From an uncultured Jannaschia sp. (lineage in GTDB: Bacteria > Pseudomonadota > Alphaproteobacteria > Rhodobacterales > Rhodobacteraceae): DNA of 64,000 nt. Below, one piece after another: positions 53,616 through 62,955 of this stretch. Both the position numbers and the translations under genes were made by a program. Under the pieces are notes generated by a model. It was not told the DNA's origin. It did no database searches and was given only the letters and a program-made list of their open reading frames with translations. How positions within the stretch are numbered: position 1 is the first letter of the stretch; the number at the start of each line of letters is the position of its first letter. The stretch spans positions 124,001 to 188,000 of the forward strand of contig CANLTZ010000001.1 in the NCBI GenBank assembly GCA_947494145.1. Direction: 5' to 3'.

Positions 53616-54193
53616 TGCTGTCGTTTCGCAAGCCGAAGATCGAAACAGATCGGCTTCTGCTGCGTTTGCCCCAGCATTCTGACTACCGGTCTTGGGCGGC
53701 CCTGCGCGAAAGTTCCGCCCCCTTCCTTCAACCGTGGGAGCCCGCATGGGCATCTGACCATCTGAGCCGCAAATCCTTCACGAACCGCGTTTACTGGGCG
53801 CAGCGGAGCCATTCCCAGGGCACGGCCATGGCCTTGTTCCTGACCCGCAAGGGCGACGGGGCCATTATCGGCGCGATCACGCTCGACAATATCCGCCGCG
53901 GTCCGTCGCAATCGGCCACGTTGGGATATTGGATCGGCCAGCCCCATGCGCGCCAGGGCTATATGCGCGAAGGGCTGGTGGCTTTGTCGCACCACGCTTT
54001 CCGCCGATTGGACCTCAGCCGGTTGGAGGCCGCGTGCCTGGAAGAAAACACCGCCTCCCGCGGCTTGTTGGAAAAGGCCGGATTCAAATATGAGGGTGTC
54101 GCGCAGAGTTATCTGCAGATCGCCGGGCGCTGGCGCAATCACGTGCTTTACGCGCAGTTGCGGTCGGACCGGCGCGGGCGGGCGGAGACCTGA
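53612..54193 (+). CDS. RimJ/RimL-type GNAT acetyltransferase
   Basis: A 193-residue N-acetyltransferase. The start TDRLLLRLPQHSDY is typical of RimJ proteins. The CoA-binding part reads LGYWIGQPHARQGYMREGLV and the end has LEENTASRGLLEKAGFKYEG. It probably acetylates the N-terminus of a ribosomal or other protein. It overlaps the M16 peptidase gene by 4 nt. Confidence 0.92.
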   Translation: MMLSFRKPKIETDRLLLRLPQHSDYRSWAALRESSAPFLQPWEPAWASDHLSRKSFTNRVYWAQRSHSQGTAMALFLTRKGDGAIIGAITLDNIRRGPSQSATLGYWIGQPHARQGYMREGLVALSHHAFRRLDLSRLEAACLEENTASRGLLEKAGFKYEGVAQSYLQIAGRWRNHVLYAQLRSDRRGRAET

Positions 54194-54262
54194 GAACCGC
54201 CCAATTTTTGCCCGAATCTGACAATAATTGCCTTGGTGGGAGAAATACACACGGAGTCTGCC

Positions 54263-54415
54263 ATGAACGTCTGTACAGCAATTTCGTCCGGCCCTTTGGA
54301 TCAGGGCACTTTCCTGATTGCAGCAGGTCTGGGCCTGATCGCCATCGCACTTGTCGCGCGGTGGTCGAAGACCCGCGAAGCGGTTGAAATGGCCGAGAAA
54401 GCCATTCCAGCCTAA
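54263..54415 (+). CDS. Tiny single-helix membrane protein
   Basis: A 50-residue frame with one hydrophobic helix (GTFLIAAGLGLIAIALVA) and a charged tail (RWSKTREAVEMAEKA). GGAG lies 8 nt before ATG 54263, and a stem-loop follows the stop closely, so the unit looks like an independent small gene. I recognise no family. Confidence 0.55.
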   Translation: MNVCTAISSGPLDQGTFLIAAGLGLIAIALVARWSKTREAVEMAEKAIPA

Positions 54416-54427
54416 CCCTTCCAGGGG

Positions 54428-54446
54428 CCGGGCGCATGTCGCCCGG
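54428..54446 (+). terminator. Stem-loop behind the 50-residue gene
   Basis: CCGGGCG-CATGT-CGCCCGG forms a perfect 7-bp stem 12 nt past the stop, with no clear T-run. The following 147 bp to the next start show no gene. Confidence 0.55.
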
Positions 54447-54593
54447 TCCCGATGGTCTTGTCTTCTCCTGTCCGTTTATCGCGGCTCTCCACCGTGTCGG
54501 CCCTACAAAGCCGCCCACGCTTCGCGCGGCATGCCGCACTTGTCGGTGGTTCCCCCTCAGCCTACGTCCTGTAGCATTCCAGGGAGAAACGCC

Positions 54594-55418
54594 ATGCTCC
54601 GAGCTTTTGCTGCTGCGATGTTGCTTGCCATGCCCGCCGCCGCGCAGGACCAGGACCGCCGCCCAAGCCATTGCATCGCCATCGCCGAGGCGCCGGGGGT
54701 GGAATACGTCCATCGGGCCTCCTACGGGGCGCCGCTGGAGGAGTTTACCGTCCGGCTCAGCTTCATTGACCATGCCATGTTCATGCTGGAAACGCGCGGC
54801 GGGCTGCGTGCTGTCACCGACTATTCCGGCTTTATCGGCGCCGTGCCTGCCCCCGACATCGCCACCATGAATCGTGCCCATATCAGCCATTGGACGCCGA
54901 ACCCCGACCCCGACATCACCCATGTTCTGCCCGGTTGGTCCGACCGTGTGGGCGAGCCTGCGGATCACCATCTGGATCTGGGGGAAATGCTGGTGCGATC
55001 GGTGTCCACCGATATCCGGTCGCGGGCGGGCAATGGGGTGGAGTTGAACGGCAACTCCATCTTCATTTTCGAGGTGGAGGGCCTGTGCATCGGGCATCTG
55101 GGGCATCTGCACCATGAACCCAATGCCGAACAATATGCCGCCATCGGCCGGCTCGACGTGGTGATGGCACCGGTTGATGGGGGGCTGACGCTGGATCTGC
55201 CGACAATGATCCAAGTGCTGCAACGCCTGCGGTCGTCTGTGGTGATCCCCATGCATTGGTGGGGGCCAGGGTCGCTGGACCGGTTTCTGACGGGGATGCA
55301 GGACGATTTTGCCATCGACCTGCGCGACGATCATTCCATCGAGCTGTCCTTGCGGACGCTGCCTGATCGGCCCACGGTGGTTGTCCTGCGACCGTCCTAC
55401 CTTTCGGAGCCCGAATGA
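54594..55418 (+). CDS. Exported metallo-beta-lactamase-fold protein (UlaG-like)
   Basis: A 274-residue protein with signal peptide MLRAFAAAMLLAMPAAA. Its layout fits the UlaG-type metallo-hydrolase group: a strand with FIDHAMFMLET, then GHLGHLHHEPNAEQYAAIGR and VVIPMHWWGPGS carrying candidate metal His residues. The classic HxHxDH motif is not seen and is replaced by ISHWTPNPDPD, so catalysis is uncertain. ATG 54594 follows AGGGAGAAA. ATGA overlap couples it to the FAD oxidase gene. Confidence 0.68.
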   Translation: MLRAFAAAMLLAMPAAAQDQDRRPSHCIAIAEAPGVEYVHRASYGAPLEEFTVRLSFIDHAMFMLETRGGLRAVTDYSGFIGAVPAPDIATMNRAHISHWTPNPDPDITHVLPGWSDRVGEPADHHLDLGEMLVRSVSTDIRSRAGNGVELNGNSIFIFEVEGLCIGHLGHLHHEPNAEQYAAIGRLDVVMAPVDGGLTLDLPTMIQVLQRLRSSVVIPMHWWGPGSLDRFLTGMQDDFAIDLRDDHSIELSLRTLPDRPTVVVLRPSYLSEPE

Positions 55419-56827
55419 ACCCAGCCCAAGGCGCCTTCGCCGACGACCTGCGCGCCCGTCTGCCCGCCCCCGCCTTCCGGGCGCTGGAGCCCCGCTATAC
55501 CGAAGAACCCCGTGGCCGTTGGGCCGGGCAGGGCGGGTTGCTGGTCGCGCCCGGCAGCACCGATGAAGTGGCCGATCTGGTCCGCGCCTGTGCGGCGGCG
55601 CGAGTGCCGATCATCCCTTACGGCGGTGGCACGGGCTTGGTGGGGGGGCAGGTGTCGGGCGACTTGGCGGCGCCGGTCATCCTGTCGTTGGAAAGGATGA
55701 ACCGTATCCGCGACGTGGACCCGGTAGAAAATGCGCTTGTGGCCGAGGCGGGGGTGATCTTGCAGAACGTGCAAGAGGCCGCAGCCGAGGCTGACCGGCT
55801 GTTCCCGCTTACCATCGCGGCCCAGGGCTCTGCCCGGATCGGCGGGATGTTGTCGACCAATGCGGGCGGTGTGAACGTGCTGCGCTACGGCAATGCGCGC
55901 GATCTTTGCCTTGGGCTGGAAGCCGTGCTGCCCGACGGCAGCGTGCTGCGGGGGCTTAGCCCATTGCGCAAGAACAACACGGGCTATGACCTGCGCCATC
56001 TGCTCATCGGGGCCGAGGGGACGCTGGGCATCATCACGGCCGCCACGCTGAAGCTGCACCCGCGCCCAGCCCATACCGGCGCGGCGCTTTTGCAGGTGCG
56101 CGACCCGCAGGCGGCTTTGGCACTTCTTAACATGGCCCGCGACCGTATCGGCGAAGGGGTGTCCGCCTTTGAGCTGATCGGGCGCATGGGCCTCGACTTT
56201 CTGACGGAGACCATGCCGGAGGTGCGTCTACCCCTCGGCCAGCCCGATTGGTCCGTGCTGATCGATTTGGGGTTGGGCGCGTCGGGTGACCCGCAGGCCG
56301 CGTTGGAGGCGCTTTTCGAAGAAGCCCACGCGGCGGGCCTAGTGGCCGAGGGGGTCATCGCCCAGTCAGAACAGCAGCGCGCCGATTTCTGGACCTTGCG
56401 CGAAAGCATTCCGGCGGCGAACCGCAAGGTGGGCGCGGTCAGCAGCCACGACATAAGCGTGCCCACCGCCGCCATCCCCGACTTCATTGCGGAGGGGCCG
56501 GGGGTGATTGCCAAAATTGGGACATTCCGCATCAACTGCTTCGGGCATTTGGGCGACGGTAATCTGCATTACAACGTCTTCCCAATGCCGGGCCAGTCGC
56601 GGGCTGACCATGAAGGCCAGCGCGACGCGATCAAGCGGGCCGTGCATGACCTTGTGCATGCCCACTGCGGGTCAGTCAGCGCCGAGCACGGGGTTGGGCG
56701 TCTGAAGGTGGCCGACCTGGAACGCTACGTGGATCCGACCAAACTGGCTGCGATGCGCGCCATCAAGGATGCGCTTGATCCGGCGGGTATCATGAATCCG
56801 GGTGCGGTACTTCGGGCCGAGGCCTGA
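55415..56827 (+). CDS. FAD-linked 2-hydroxyacid oxidase/dehydrogenase (GlcD / D-2-hydroxyglutarate type)
   Basis: A 470-residue flavoenzyme of the vanillyl-alcohol-oxidase fold. The FAD-binding domain has PIIPYGGGTGLVGGQV, GGMLSTNAGGVNVLRYGNAR and GAEGTLGIITAATLKL. The C-terminal domain has the family INCFGHLGDGNLHYNVFP and a final DPAGIMNPGAVL. It oxidises a D-2-hydroxyacid such as lactate, glycolate or 2-hydroxyglutarate. The absence of GlcE/GlcF genes favours a stand-alone D-lactate or D-2-hydroxyglutarate dehydrogenase. Confidence 0.92.
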   Translation: MNPAQGAFADDLRARLPAPAFRALEPRYTEEPRGRWAGQGGLLVAPGSTDEVADLVRACAAARVPIIPYGGGTGLVGGQVSGDLAAPVILSLERMNRIRDVDPVENALVAEAGVILQNVQEAAAEADRLFPLTIAAQGSARIGGMLSTNAGGVNVLRYGNARDLCLGLEAVLPDGSVLRGLSPLRKNNTGYDLRHLLIGAEGTLGIITAATLKLHPRPAHTGAALLQVRDPQAALALLNMARDRIGEGVSAFELIGRMGLDFLTETMPEVRLPLGQPDWSVLIDLGLGASGDPQAALEALFEEAHAAGLVAEGVIAQSEQQRADFWTLRESIPAANRKVGAVSSHDISVPTAAIPDFIAEGPGVIAKIGTFRINCFGHLGDGNLHYNVFPMPGQSRADHEGQRDAIKRAVHDLVHAHCGSVSAEHGVGRLKVADLERYVDPTKLAAMRAIKDALDPAGIMNPGAVLRAEA

Positions 56828-57278
56828 TCTTTGGAAGGGTTGATCAGGTGCGTCCCAGCCGAAGCGGGCAGGACGCACCATCTGCCATGCAAGCAGCAAT
56901 CACCAAAAGGCAACCGCGCTGAGCCTGTACGAAAAACGCGCAAAAAACAATCATAAGGCGAGCTATGGTGATGAAATTCCCGTCCGTCTTGCCAGCGGTA
57001 ACATCCGTCCAGAAAGGGTGGGGATGCGCCCTGCCGGGGGAGGGCAGGGCGCTGGGGGGAATGGGTGGCGTCGTCTCGACCCCACAGGTTGTGTTTGGCA
57101 CCAATTAGTTAATCAAGTGTTACCGGCGCCCCAGAATTGCCCAAGAAATTGAAAGGACGTTAACGCGTAGGCCGGTCACCAAAGGTGTCCTGTGCCAATC
57201 GCCGTCGCTCCGGCCTTGTGGCGCCCAAATGGGCATGCCTGCGCACGGCGAGCGGCGCATTGCCACAGGAAGACTGCT
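56828..57278. other. Convergent gene-free region with hairpins
   Basis: These 451 bp separate the 3' ends of the FAD oxidase and apt genes. Two strong stems are visible: GGTGCGTCC/GGACGCACC (56847-56879) and GCGCCCTGCC/GGCAGGGCGC (57026-57052), the likely 3' ends of the two transcripts. Bases 57090-57165 are AT-rich (for example CAATTAGTTAATCAAG) and could hold a promoter, but no reading frame follows that does not simply oppose apt. Confidence 0.5.
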
Positions 57279-57815
57279 TTAAGCGCCCTCAAAGTCACAC
57301 AAGCAGTGGATTGGCATGCCCATGGCGTCCAGCGCGGCACGCCCGCCCAATTCCGGCAAGTCCACCACAAAGGCACAGCCGACAACGTCGCAACCCAGCT
57401 TCTCCAGCAAGGTAATTCCGGCCTGCGCCGTGCCGCCAGTGGCCAGAAGGTCATCCACCACAAGCACCTTGGACCCCGCAGGCAGCGCATCCACATGGAT
57501 TTCGACCGTGGCGGTCCCGTATTCGAGCGCGTAGTCCTGGGCGAAGGTTTCGCCCGGCAATTTGCCCTTCTTGCGAATCGGCACGAAGCCGATGCCCAAC
57601 TGGTGCGCCACGGCACCGCCCAGAATGAACCCGCGGGCTTCTAGCCCAGCGACGGCGTCGATCTGTTCGCCAGCGAAGGGGTCCAGCAGTTGGTCGATGC
57701 ACAACCGCATGCCCCGAGGGTCGGCGAACAGCGTCGTCACATCGCGGAACATGATGCCTTCGTGGGGAAAATCGGGAATTGTCCGAATGTAGTCTCGGAC
57801 GGTCTTCTTCTGCAT
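57279..57815 (-). CDS. apt: Adenine phosphoribosyltransferase
   Basis: A 178-residue purine salvage enzyme. It has [19 protein letters not shown] at the N-terminus, the PRPP-binding motif [16 protein letters not shown], and [17 protein letters not shown] 57815 is the conserved start; a frame to 57911 runs into the neighbouring gene. It lies 1 nt after the DUF2927 gene and downstream of mtnP. mtnP releases adenine from methylthioadenosine, so the two enzymes act in sequence. Confidence 0.95.
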   Translation of the reverse strand: MQKKTVRDYIRTIPDFPHEGIMFRDVTTLFADPRGMRLCIDQLLDPFAGEQIDAVAGLEARGFILGGAVAHQLGIGFVPIRKKGKLPGETFAQDYALEYGTATVEIHVDALPAGSKVLVVDDLLATGGTAQAGITLLEKLGCDVVGCAFVVDLPELGGRAALDAMGMPIHCLCDFEGA

Positions 57816-57816
57816 G

Positions 57817-58491
57817 TCAGCTTTCCTCGGGGTCGTCCCCATCGTGGTGTCCATAATGGCGGCGCAGCGCCATGGCATCTTGCCCGCGCAGATGGACGAC
57901 GGAATTGCCATCCTCGGAAAAGAGCGAGCGGTGATAGGCAGGGCTGCGGATATCGGTCATCAGGCCTAGCCCCTGTACGACTTCTTCCAGCAGCACGGAT
58001 GCGATTTCGCGGCGTCGCGCTTGGCCGGAAACGGCGATAAGCGCTTCGCGGATTTCCCCGTCGCGGGCCCGCAGGGCAACGCGGCCCAAGGGCAGCAGCG
58101 CGCCGTCCAGATCCGGCACGCCAGTGTCGCGCATGATTTCACCGGGCGGGGTTGCCACCACGTGGATTTCGATATCGGCGGGGCCCGAAATCCGCCGCAA
58201 CCGCAGGCCCGCACCGGCCCCGTTGACCTGCGCCACCGCGGCGTCGAGGCCCGCGTCGTACAGCGCGCGGCGGTAGGGTTCCAAACTGTCGGTGACCGAC
58301 CGCAGCGACACGGTCAGCGCGCCTCGTTTGGCGTCAGGCCAGCGCAGAAAGGGCTTGCGGCATTCCCCGCCGGGAACGGCACCGCAAGCAACCGCGTGAT
58401 AGAAATCATCATTGCCCAAGGGGCCCGGCACCTCGATGAATTCCTGCGCCGTAGCCGGTCCCGCCAGCAAGAAGGCAAGCAACAGTCTCAC
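57817..58491 (-). CDS. DUF2927 family exported protein
   Basis: A 224-residue protein with a short signal peptide ([15 protein letters not shown]). The DUF2927 pattern shows as [16 protein letters not shown] in the first third and [17 protein letters not shown], followed by [16 protein letters not shown]. Function unknown. It is sandwiched between mtnP (ATGA overlap) and apt (1-nt gap), which makes co-transcription certain but does not reveal a role. Confidence 0.85.
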   Translation of the reverse strand: MRLLLAFLLAGPATAQEFIEVPGPLGNDDFYHAVACGAVPGGECRKPFLRWPDAKRGALTVSLRSVTDSLEPYRRALYDAGLDAAVAQVNGAGAGLRLRRISGPADIEIHVVATPPGEIMRDTGVPDLDGALLPLGRVALRARDGEIREALIAVSGQARRREIASVLLEEVVQGLGLMTDIRSPAYHRSLFSEDGNSVVHLRGQDAMALRRHYGHHDGDDPEES

Positions 58492-59348
58492 AGAACGCGG
58501 CCCGCAATGGGGGCAAGGCGGGTGACCATGTCGGGGTCGCGGGCATCGGGGGCAGTCATGATGGCGTGGTCCAAAGCGCGGTCGCAGCCGTCACGGCAGG
58601 CTGCGCCAAGCTGGGCGGGCAGGGCGGCAACCATGGCGGCGGCCTTGTCCACATTGCCATGGAGCGTTTCCAGAATGTCGGTGATCTGGACGGAGCCATG
58701 ACCCGGGTGCCAGCTGTCGTAATCGGTCACCATGGCGATGGAAGCATAGTGAAGCTCCGCCTCGCGGGCCAATTTGGCTTCGGGCATGTTGGTCATGCCC
58801 ACCACGTCGCAGCCCCAGACGTCGCGGTAGAGCTTCGATTCGGCTACCGACGAAAACTGCGGCCCCTCCATCGCCAGGTAGGTTCCGCCTTCATGTACCC
58901 TTGCGCCGCCCGTCCGTGCCGCCTGCGCGCAGGCCGCCGAAAGGGTTGCGCAGACTGGATGCGCGACCGAGACATGGGCCACGAGGCCGGGCCCGAAGAA
59001 GGATTTGTCGCGTGCGAAGGTGCGGTCGATGAATTGGTCCACGGCGACGAAGTCACCTGGCGCCATGGCTTCCCGGAAGGAGCCCACGGCCGAGACCGAC
59101 ACCAAATGCGTGACCCCAGCCGCTTTCAATGCAGCTACGTTGGCGCGGTAGGGCACCGATGTGGGCGTGTGGACATGGCCCCGCCCGTGGCGCGGCAGGA
59201 AGATCACCGGCATCCCTTCAATTTCGGCATGCAGAAGGGCGTCCGATGGCGCGCCCCAGGGTGTATCCGACTCGCGCCATTCGCCCGAAGCAAGACCGGG
59301 CACGCCATAAAGGCCCGAGCCGCCGATGATGCCCAATACGATATTCAT
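58488..59348 (-). CDS. mtnP: S-methyl-5'-thioadenosine phosphorylase
   Basis: A 286-residue nucleoside phosphorylase of the PNP/MTAP type II family. GIIGGSGLYGVPGL opens the protein. FLPRHGRGHVHTPTSVPYRA, YLAMEGPQFSSVAESKLYR and GMTNMPEAKLAREAE are family signatures, and a DYDSWHPGHG segment follows. It splits methylthioadenosine to adenine and methylthioribose-1-phosphate; adenine can then go to Apt two genes downstream. ATG 59348 is the natural start. Confidence 0.94.
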   Translation of the reverse strand: MNIVLGIIGGSGLYGVPGLASGEWRESDTPWGAPSDALLHAEIEGMPVIFLPRHGRGHVHTPTSVPYRANVAALKAAGVTHLVSVSAVGSFREAMAPGDFVAVDQFIDRTFARDKSFFGPGLVAHVSVAHPVCATLSAACAQAARTGGARVHEGGTYLAMEGPQFSSVAESKLYRDVWGCDVVGMTNMPEAKLAREAELHYASIAMVTDYDSWHPGHGSVQITDILETLHGNVDKAAAMVAALPAQLGAACRDGCDRALDHAIMTAPDARDPDMVTRLAPIAGRVL

Positions 59349-59482
59349 GGCGGCCTCCGTCACCTTGCCGGTTGATCCTGACCCGCGCCGGACCATTTCG
59401 CAACTTCTGGCTGACATTGCGTGAATGGCGTGACGTCAGAACACACCCGTGCAAGATTGCCGACATCTAAAGGAGACCTGCC

Positions 59483-59977
59483 ATGCGCCTCGCCCTTGCC
59501 ATCGCCCTTCTGGCTACGCCGGCGGCCGCAGAAGGTTTCGCCGTCGACAACCTTGCCGCCGTGACCTTGCCACTTAATCTGTTTGAAGGGGGGGCTGCGG
59601 TTGCCGGCGACCGCAACGATGGACGCCTGTCCGTTCTGTGCGACGGCTGCGCCGACATGCAGGCCTTGGATGTCATCCTGGGCACGAGCACCGATGGGAC
59701 GGAAGCCCGTTACCGCGCAGGCGAAACCACCATCGCCGAGATGGAAGCGCTTTGCCGCAACAACAACGACACGTGCCGCATGGATGCGCTGGAACTGGGT
59801 GGCGCGGTGGGTTGGCGATCGAGCTATGCGCTCGGCGGGACGACCGGCGCGACGGCGGTGTTGTTTCAAGATGGCGATTTGCTCACGGTCCGTGCTATCG
59901 GCCCGGACCTGGACACGACCATGGGCGTCCTGGACCGGGGTTTGGATATGGTGGCCTCCCGCATCGTGGGGCCATGA
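59483..59977 (+). CDS. Exported protein of unknown function with Cys pairs
   Basis: A 164-residue protein with signal peptide MRLALAIALLATPAAA and a good AAAGGAGA site before ATG 59483. The mature part has CDGCADM and a CRNNNDTC segment, so disulfides or metal binding are possible, and ends with a helical tail. I recognise no family. It stands alone between mtnP (divergent) and the SulP gene. Confidence 0.75.
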   Translation: MRLALAIALLATPAAAEGFAVDNLAAVTLPLNLFEGGAAVAGDRNDGRLSVLCDGCADMQALDVILGTSTDGTEARYRAGETTIAEMEALCRNNNDTCRMDALELGGAVGWRSSYALGGTTGATAVLFQDGDLLTVRAIGPDLDTTMGVLDRGLDMVASRIVGP

Positions 59978-60160
59978 TGTCCGGGGATCTTGGCGGTGTG
60001 CTGAACCGCTAGATTTTGACCTGTCGGTCGGTCGTTTGGGCTGCAATCAGAAAAACATCGTTTCATTGCATAGATGTAGCGCAGCTTCGGCGTGACCCGC
60101 CGAAATGGGTTTTTCGACAACCTCTGTTGCTGCCCCTGTTGCAGCTTGGACGAGCCTGCT

Positions 60161-61903
60161 ATGGGCGCGCAAACCCTCCTGTCTGAGAGTGCTCCGTTGC
60201 CCACATCGCTTCTGGCGAGGTTCGCCGACCGTTTCGAAGGGCCCGACCTGCGGGTCGCGCCCACCTCCACCCTGACGCCTGCGGTGCTGAGAACCGAGGT
60301 GCTGGCCGGTCTGACCGTCGCGCTGGCGCTGGTGCCGGAAGCGGTGGCCTTCGCCTTCGTGGCCGGGGTGAACCCGCTGGTGGGGCTTTACGCGGCCTTC
60401 ATTGTGGGTTTGATCACAGCGTTGATCGGCGGGCGGCCCGGCATGATCTCGGGCGCGACGGGGGCCTTGGCGGTCGTGATGATTTCGCTCGTGGCAAATC
60501 ACGGCTTCGAATATCTGTTCGCCACGGTTATCCTGATGGGGTTGATACAGATCGGCGTGGGCCTGATGCGATGGGGCAAGTTCATCCGCTTGGTGCCGCA
60601 CCCCGTCATGCTGGGCTTTGTAAACGGGCTGGCCATCGTGATCTTCCTGGCGCAGCTTGGGCAATTCCAAGTGCCCGGCACCGCGACCATCGACCCCGAT
60701 AGCCACAGCCTGCTGCCGAACGGCGAATGGCTGAGTGGCGCTACGCTCTACATCATGCTGACCTTGGTTGCTTTGACCATGGCGCTGATCTGGATCACGC
60801 CGCGCTTCACCAAGGCCTTACCCGCGCCCTTGGTGGGAATTGCCGTGGTGTCAGGGATTGTGCTTTTCCTGCAATGGGATGCGATCCCCACCGGGATCGA
60901 GATCCTGACTGTGGGCGACCTGGCGTCGGTCAGCGGCGGCATGCCCAGCTTCCACATCCCGGTCACCACATCCGAGATTCCGGTGCCAGGTATCTACCCC
61001 GATACCTTCCTCGCCCCGCTGACGCTGGAGACGCTGCAGATCGTCCTGCCCTATGCCTTGATCTTGGCGGCCATCGGCTTGATCGAGTCGCTTCTGACGC
61101 TGAACCTAGTGGGTGAAATTACGGGCCAGCGCGGCGGCGCCAGTCAGGAGTGTATCGCCCAGGGCGCGGCCAATACCGTCACCGGCTTCTTCGGCGGTAT
61201 GGGTGGCTGCGCCATGATCGGCCAGTCCATGATCAACGTAAAATCGGGGGGACGGACGCGGATTTCGGGCATCTCGGCGGCGCTGTTCCTGTTGGCTTTC
61301 ATCGTCGTCGCCGCCCCCTTGATCGAGCGTATCCCGCTCGCCGCCTTGGTGGGCGTGATGTTTATGGTTGTGATCGGGACCTTCGCCTGGAACTCCATCA
61401 AGATCTTGGCGCGTGTGCCGCGGATCGACGCCGCCGTCATCATTCTGGTCACCGTGGTCACGGTGATGACCGACCTGGCCATCGCCGTCATCGTAGGCGT
61501 GATCGTCAGCGCCCTGGCCTATGCCTGGCAGAACGCCACCCGCATCCACGCCACCAGCTATGAGACGCCGGAAGGCGCGCGGGTCTACCAAGTGAAGGGC
61601 CCGCTTTTCTTCGGCTCGGCCACTGGCTTCGTGGAATTGTTCGATCCCAAGAAAGACCCATCCCGCGTAATCGTGGACTTCGCCGAAAGCCGCGTGGCCG
61701 ACCAATCGGCCTTGCAGGCCATCGAGGCCGTGGCGCTGAAATACGAGGCCGAGGGCAAGGAAATCCAACTGCGCCACCTGACCCGGGACTGCCACAAGCT
61801 GCTGACCAAGGCGGGCCACCTGATGGTCGACAGCGATGACGACCCCGATTACGCCGTGGCCGCGAATTACGGCGTGCGGACGGGCATCCTGGGCGGCCAT
61901 TGA
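60161..61903 (+). CDS. SulP/SLC26 family anion transporter with STAS domain
   Basis: A 580-residue membrane protein with about 12-14 hydrophobic helices and a C-terminal STAS domain (about 465-565: VYQVKGPLFFGSATGFVELF, VIVDFAESRVADQSALQAIE). SulP features include ALALVPEAVAFAFVAG, VGLYAAFIVGLI and FFGGMGGCAMIGQS. It probably transports sulfate, bicarbonate or another small anion. The start chosen is ATG 60161; an in-frame GTG at 60092 would add a Cys-rich leader (NLCCCPCCSLDEP) of doubtful reality. Confidence 0.92.
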   Translation: MGAQTLLSESAPLPTSLLARFADRFEGPDLRVAPTSTLTPAVLRTEVLAGLTVALALVPEAVAFAFVAGVNPLVGLYAAFIVGLITALIGGRPGMISGATGALAVVMISLVANHGFEYLFATVILMGLIQIGVGLMRWGKFIRLVPHPVMLGFVNGLAIVIFLAQLGQFQVPGTATIDPDSHSLLPNGEWLSGATLYIMLTLVALTMALIWITPRFTKALPAPLVGIAVVSGIVLFLQWDAIPTGIEILTVGDLASVSGGMPSFHIPVTTSEIPVPGIYPDTFLAPLTLETLQIVLPYALILAAIGLIESLLTLNLVGEITGQRGGASQECIAQGAANTVTGFFGGMGGCAMIGQSMINVKSGGRTRISGISAALFLLAFIVVAAPLIERIPLAALVGVMFMVVIGTFAWNSIKILARVPRIDAAVIILVTVVTVMTDLAIAVIVGVIVSALAYAWQNATRIHATSYETPEGARVYQVKGPLFFGSATGFVELFDPKKDPSRVIVDFAESRVADQSALQAIEAVALKYEAEGKEIQLRHLTRDCHKLLTKAGHLMVDSDDDPDYAVAANYGVRTGILGGH

Positions 61904-61994
61904 CGCAGCGCACCTTGCGGCAGTAACGAAGAGATGGCGGGTGGCAGAGAGACCCGCGTTCCATTATTGCTGACGTCGAAAGGGACCTCGCGCC

Positions 61995-62270
61995 ATGCGT
62001 GCTTTCCGCCCGTTCGAGCCGCGCGTCGCCGCTTGGCTGGCGCGGCGCGAACAATCATTGAAGTGGGTCGCTTTGGGGCTGGGCATCGCAAGCACGGTGG
62101 CCATCGTGCAGGATTGGGAGCCCTGGCCCATGGTCTTCGGGCTGCCCTTCTGTCTGATCTGGATGCTATATGCGTGGCTCCGTTCGGAGCGGCAGTTGAA
62201 ATATGTCAACCTGCTATTTGCGGCGCTTTACGTATATGGGCTGCTGCGCTGGTGGGTTCTGGTGGCCTAG
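61995..62270 (+). CDS. Small membrane protein of unknown function
   Basis: A 91-residue protein with three short hydrophobic stretches (LKWVALGLGIASTVAIV, WPMVFGLPFCLIWMLYAWL, YVNLLFAALYVYGLLRWW) joined by charged turns. GAAAGGGACC precedes ATG 61995. It follows the SulP gene by 91 bp. No family recognised. The 228 bp after it carry no gene. Confidence 0.65.
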   Translation: MRAFRPFEPRVAAWLARREQSLKWVALGLGIASTVAIVQDWEPWPMVFGLPFCLIWMLYAWLRSERQLKYVNLLFAALYVYGLLRWWVLVA

Positions 62271-62498
62271 TGTTGCGTCCCTTGGCATAGCCTCGGCTGA
62301 TCCAGGCGGGAAGCACCCTGGCGGCGCCGGTATTGCATCTCCCTGACCTGTTGCCGTGCGGGACCAAGCTTCGATTGGTGGCGCAAGTCGAAACAAATCG
62401 GACTTGGCAGACGTGCTTTTCTCGCGCCGCGACTGGCATCTTCTGTTCGGAAAGTCCGGGTTCTGGCAATTGAATGACGGCGTCCCGCCCCCGCAATA

Positions 62499-62945
62499 TC
62501 ACTCCAAAGGCGGTCCCACGAAGCTGATATTATGCGCCGCCGCGATCTCGCGGACCCGGTCCATGTCGCGCGTCGGGTCGACCCCTGCGGCGGTCACGGC
62601 AGCAAAGAAGCCGCTGGCCATACCCGGTGACAATTGCACCAAGGCCACCGAAGGCTCCAACCCTTTGAACGTATGAGGCAATCCCGGAGGGATCATCATG
62701 ACGTCGCCCGCCTTGGCCACGAATTCCCGGTCCCCGGCAACGAAGCGCAGGCGGCCCGACAGGACGGTGAAAACCTCATGCTCTTTCCCATGCACATGGA
62801 GCGGCGGGCCCGCGCCCTCGGGGATCTCCTCCTCCCAAATGGCGAAGGCGCCCCCGGTGGCGTCGCTGGGGACGCGGGTGCGGCGGACAAGCCCGAAGGC
62901 GCGGTTTTCGGGGCCTGTGCCAGCGGCGGCGTGTATAGCGTCCAT
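62499..62945 (-). CDS. Cupin domain protein
   Basis: A 148-residue single cupin. Metal-binding motif 1 is PPLHVHGKEHEVFTVLSGRL, with His/His/Glu spaced as usual; motif 2 is PPGLPHTFKGL. The fold often serves as a small dioxygenase, isomerase or binding protein, and nothing here is decisive. ATG 62945 follows AGGGAGA. It lies 10 nt downstream of the glycosyltransferase gene and is probably co-transcribed with it. Confidence 0.85.
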   Translation of the reverse strand: MDAIHAAAGTGPENRAFGLVRRTRVPSDATGGAFAIWEEEIPEGAGPPLHVHGKEHEVFTVLSGRLRFVAGDREFVAKAGDVMMIPPGLPHTFKGLEPSVALVQLSPGMASGFFAAVTAAGVDPTRDMDRVREIAAAHNISFVGPPLE

Positions 62946-62955
62946 GGGTGTCTCC

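Noticed and set aside
60092-60160. Cys-rich leader (CCCPCC) in front of the SulP transporter
   Set aside because: It depends on a GTG start without a ribosome site. The normal SulP N-terminus begins near 60161.
61106-61900. A 264-residue open frame opposite the SulP gene
   Set aside because: It is His/Gly/Asp-rich, matches no family, and mirrors the codon pattern of the clearly real SulP gene.
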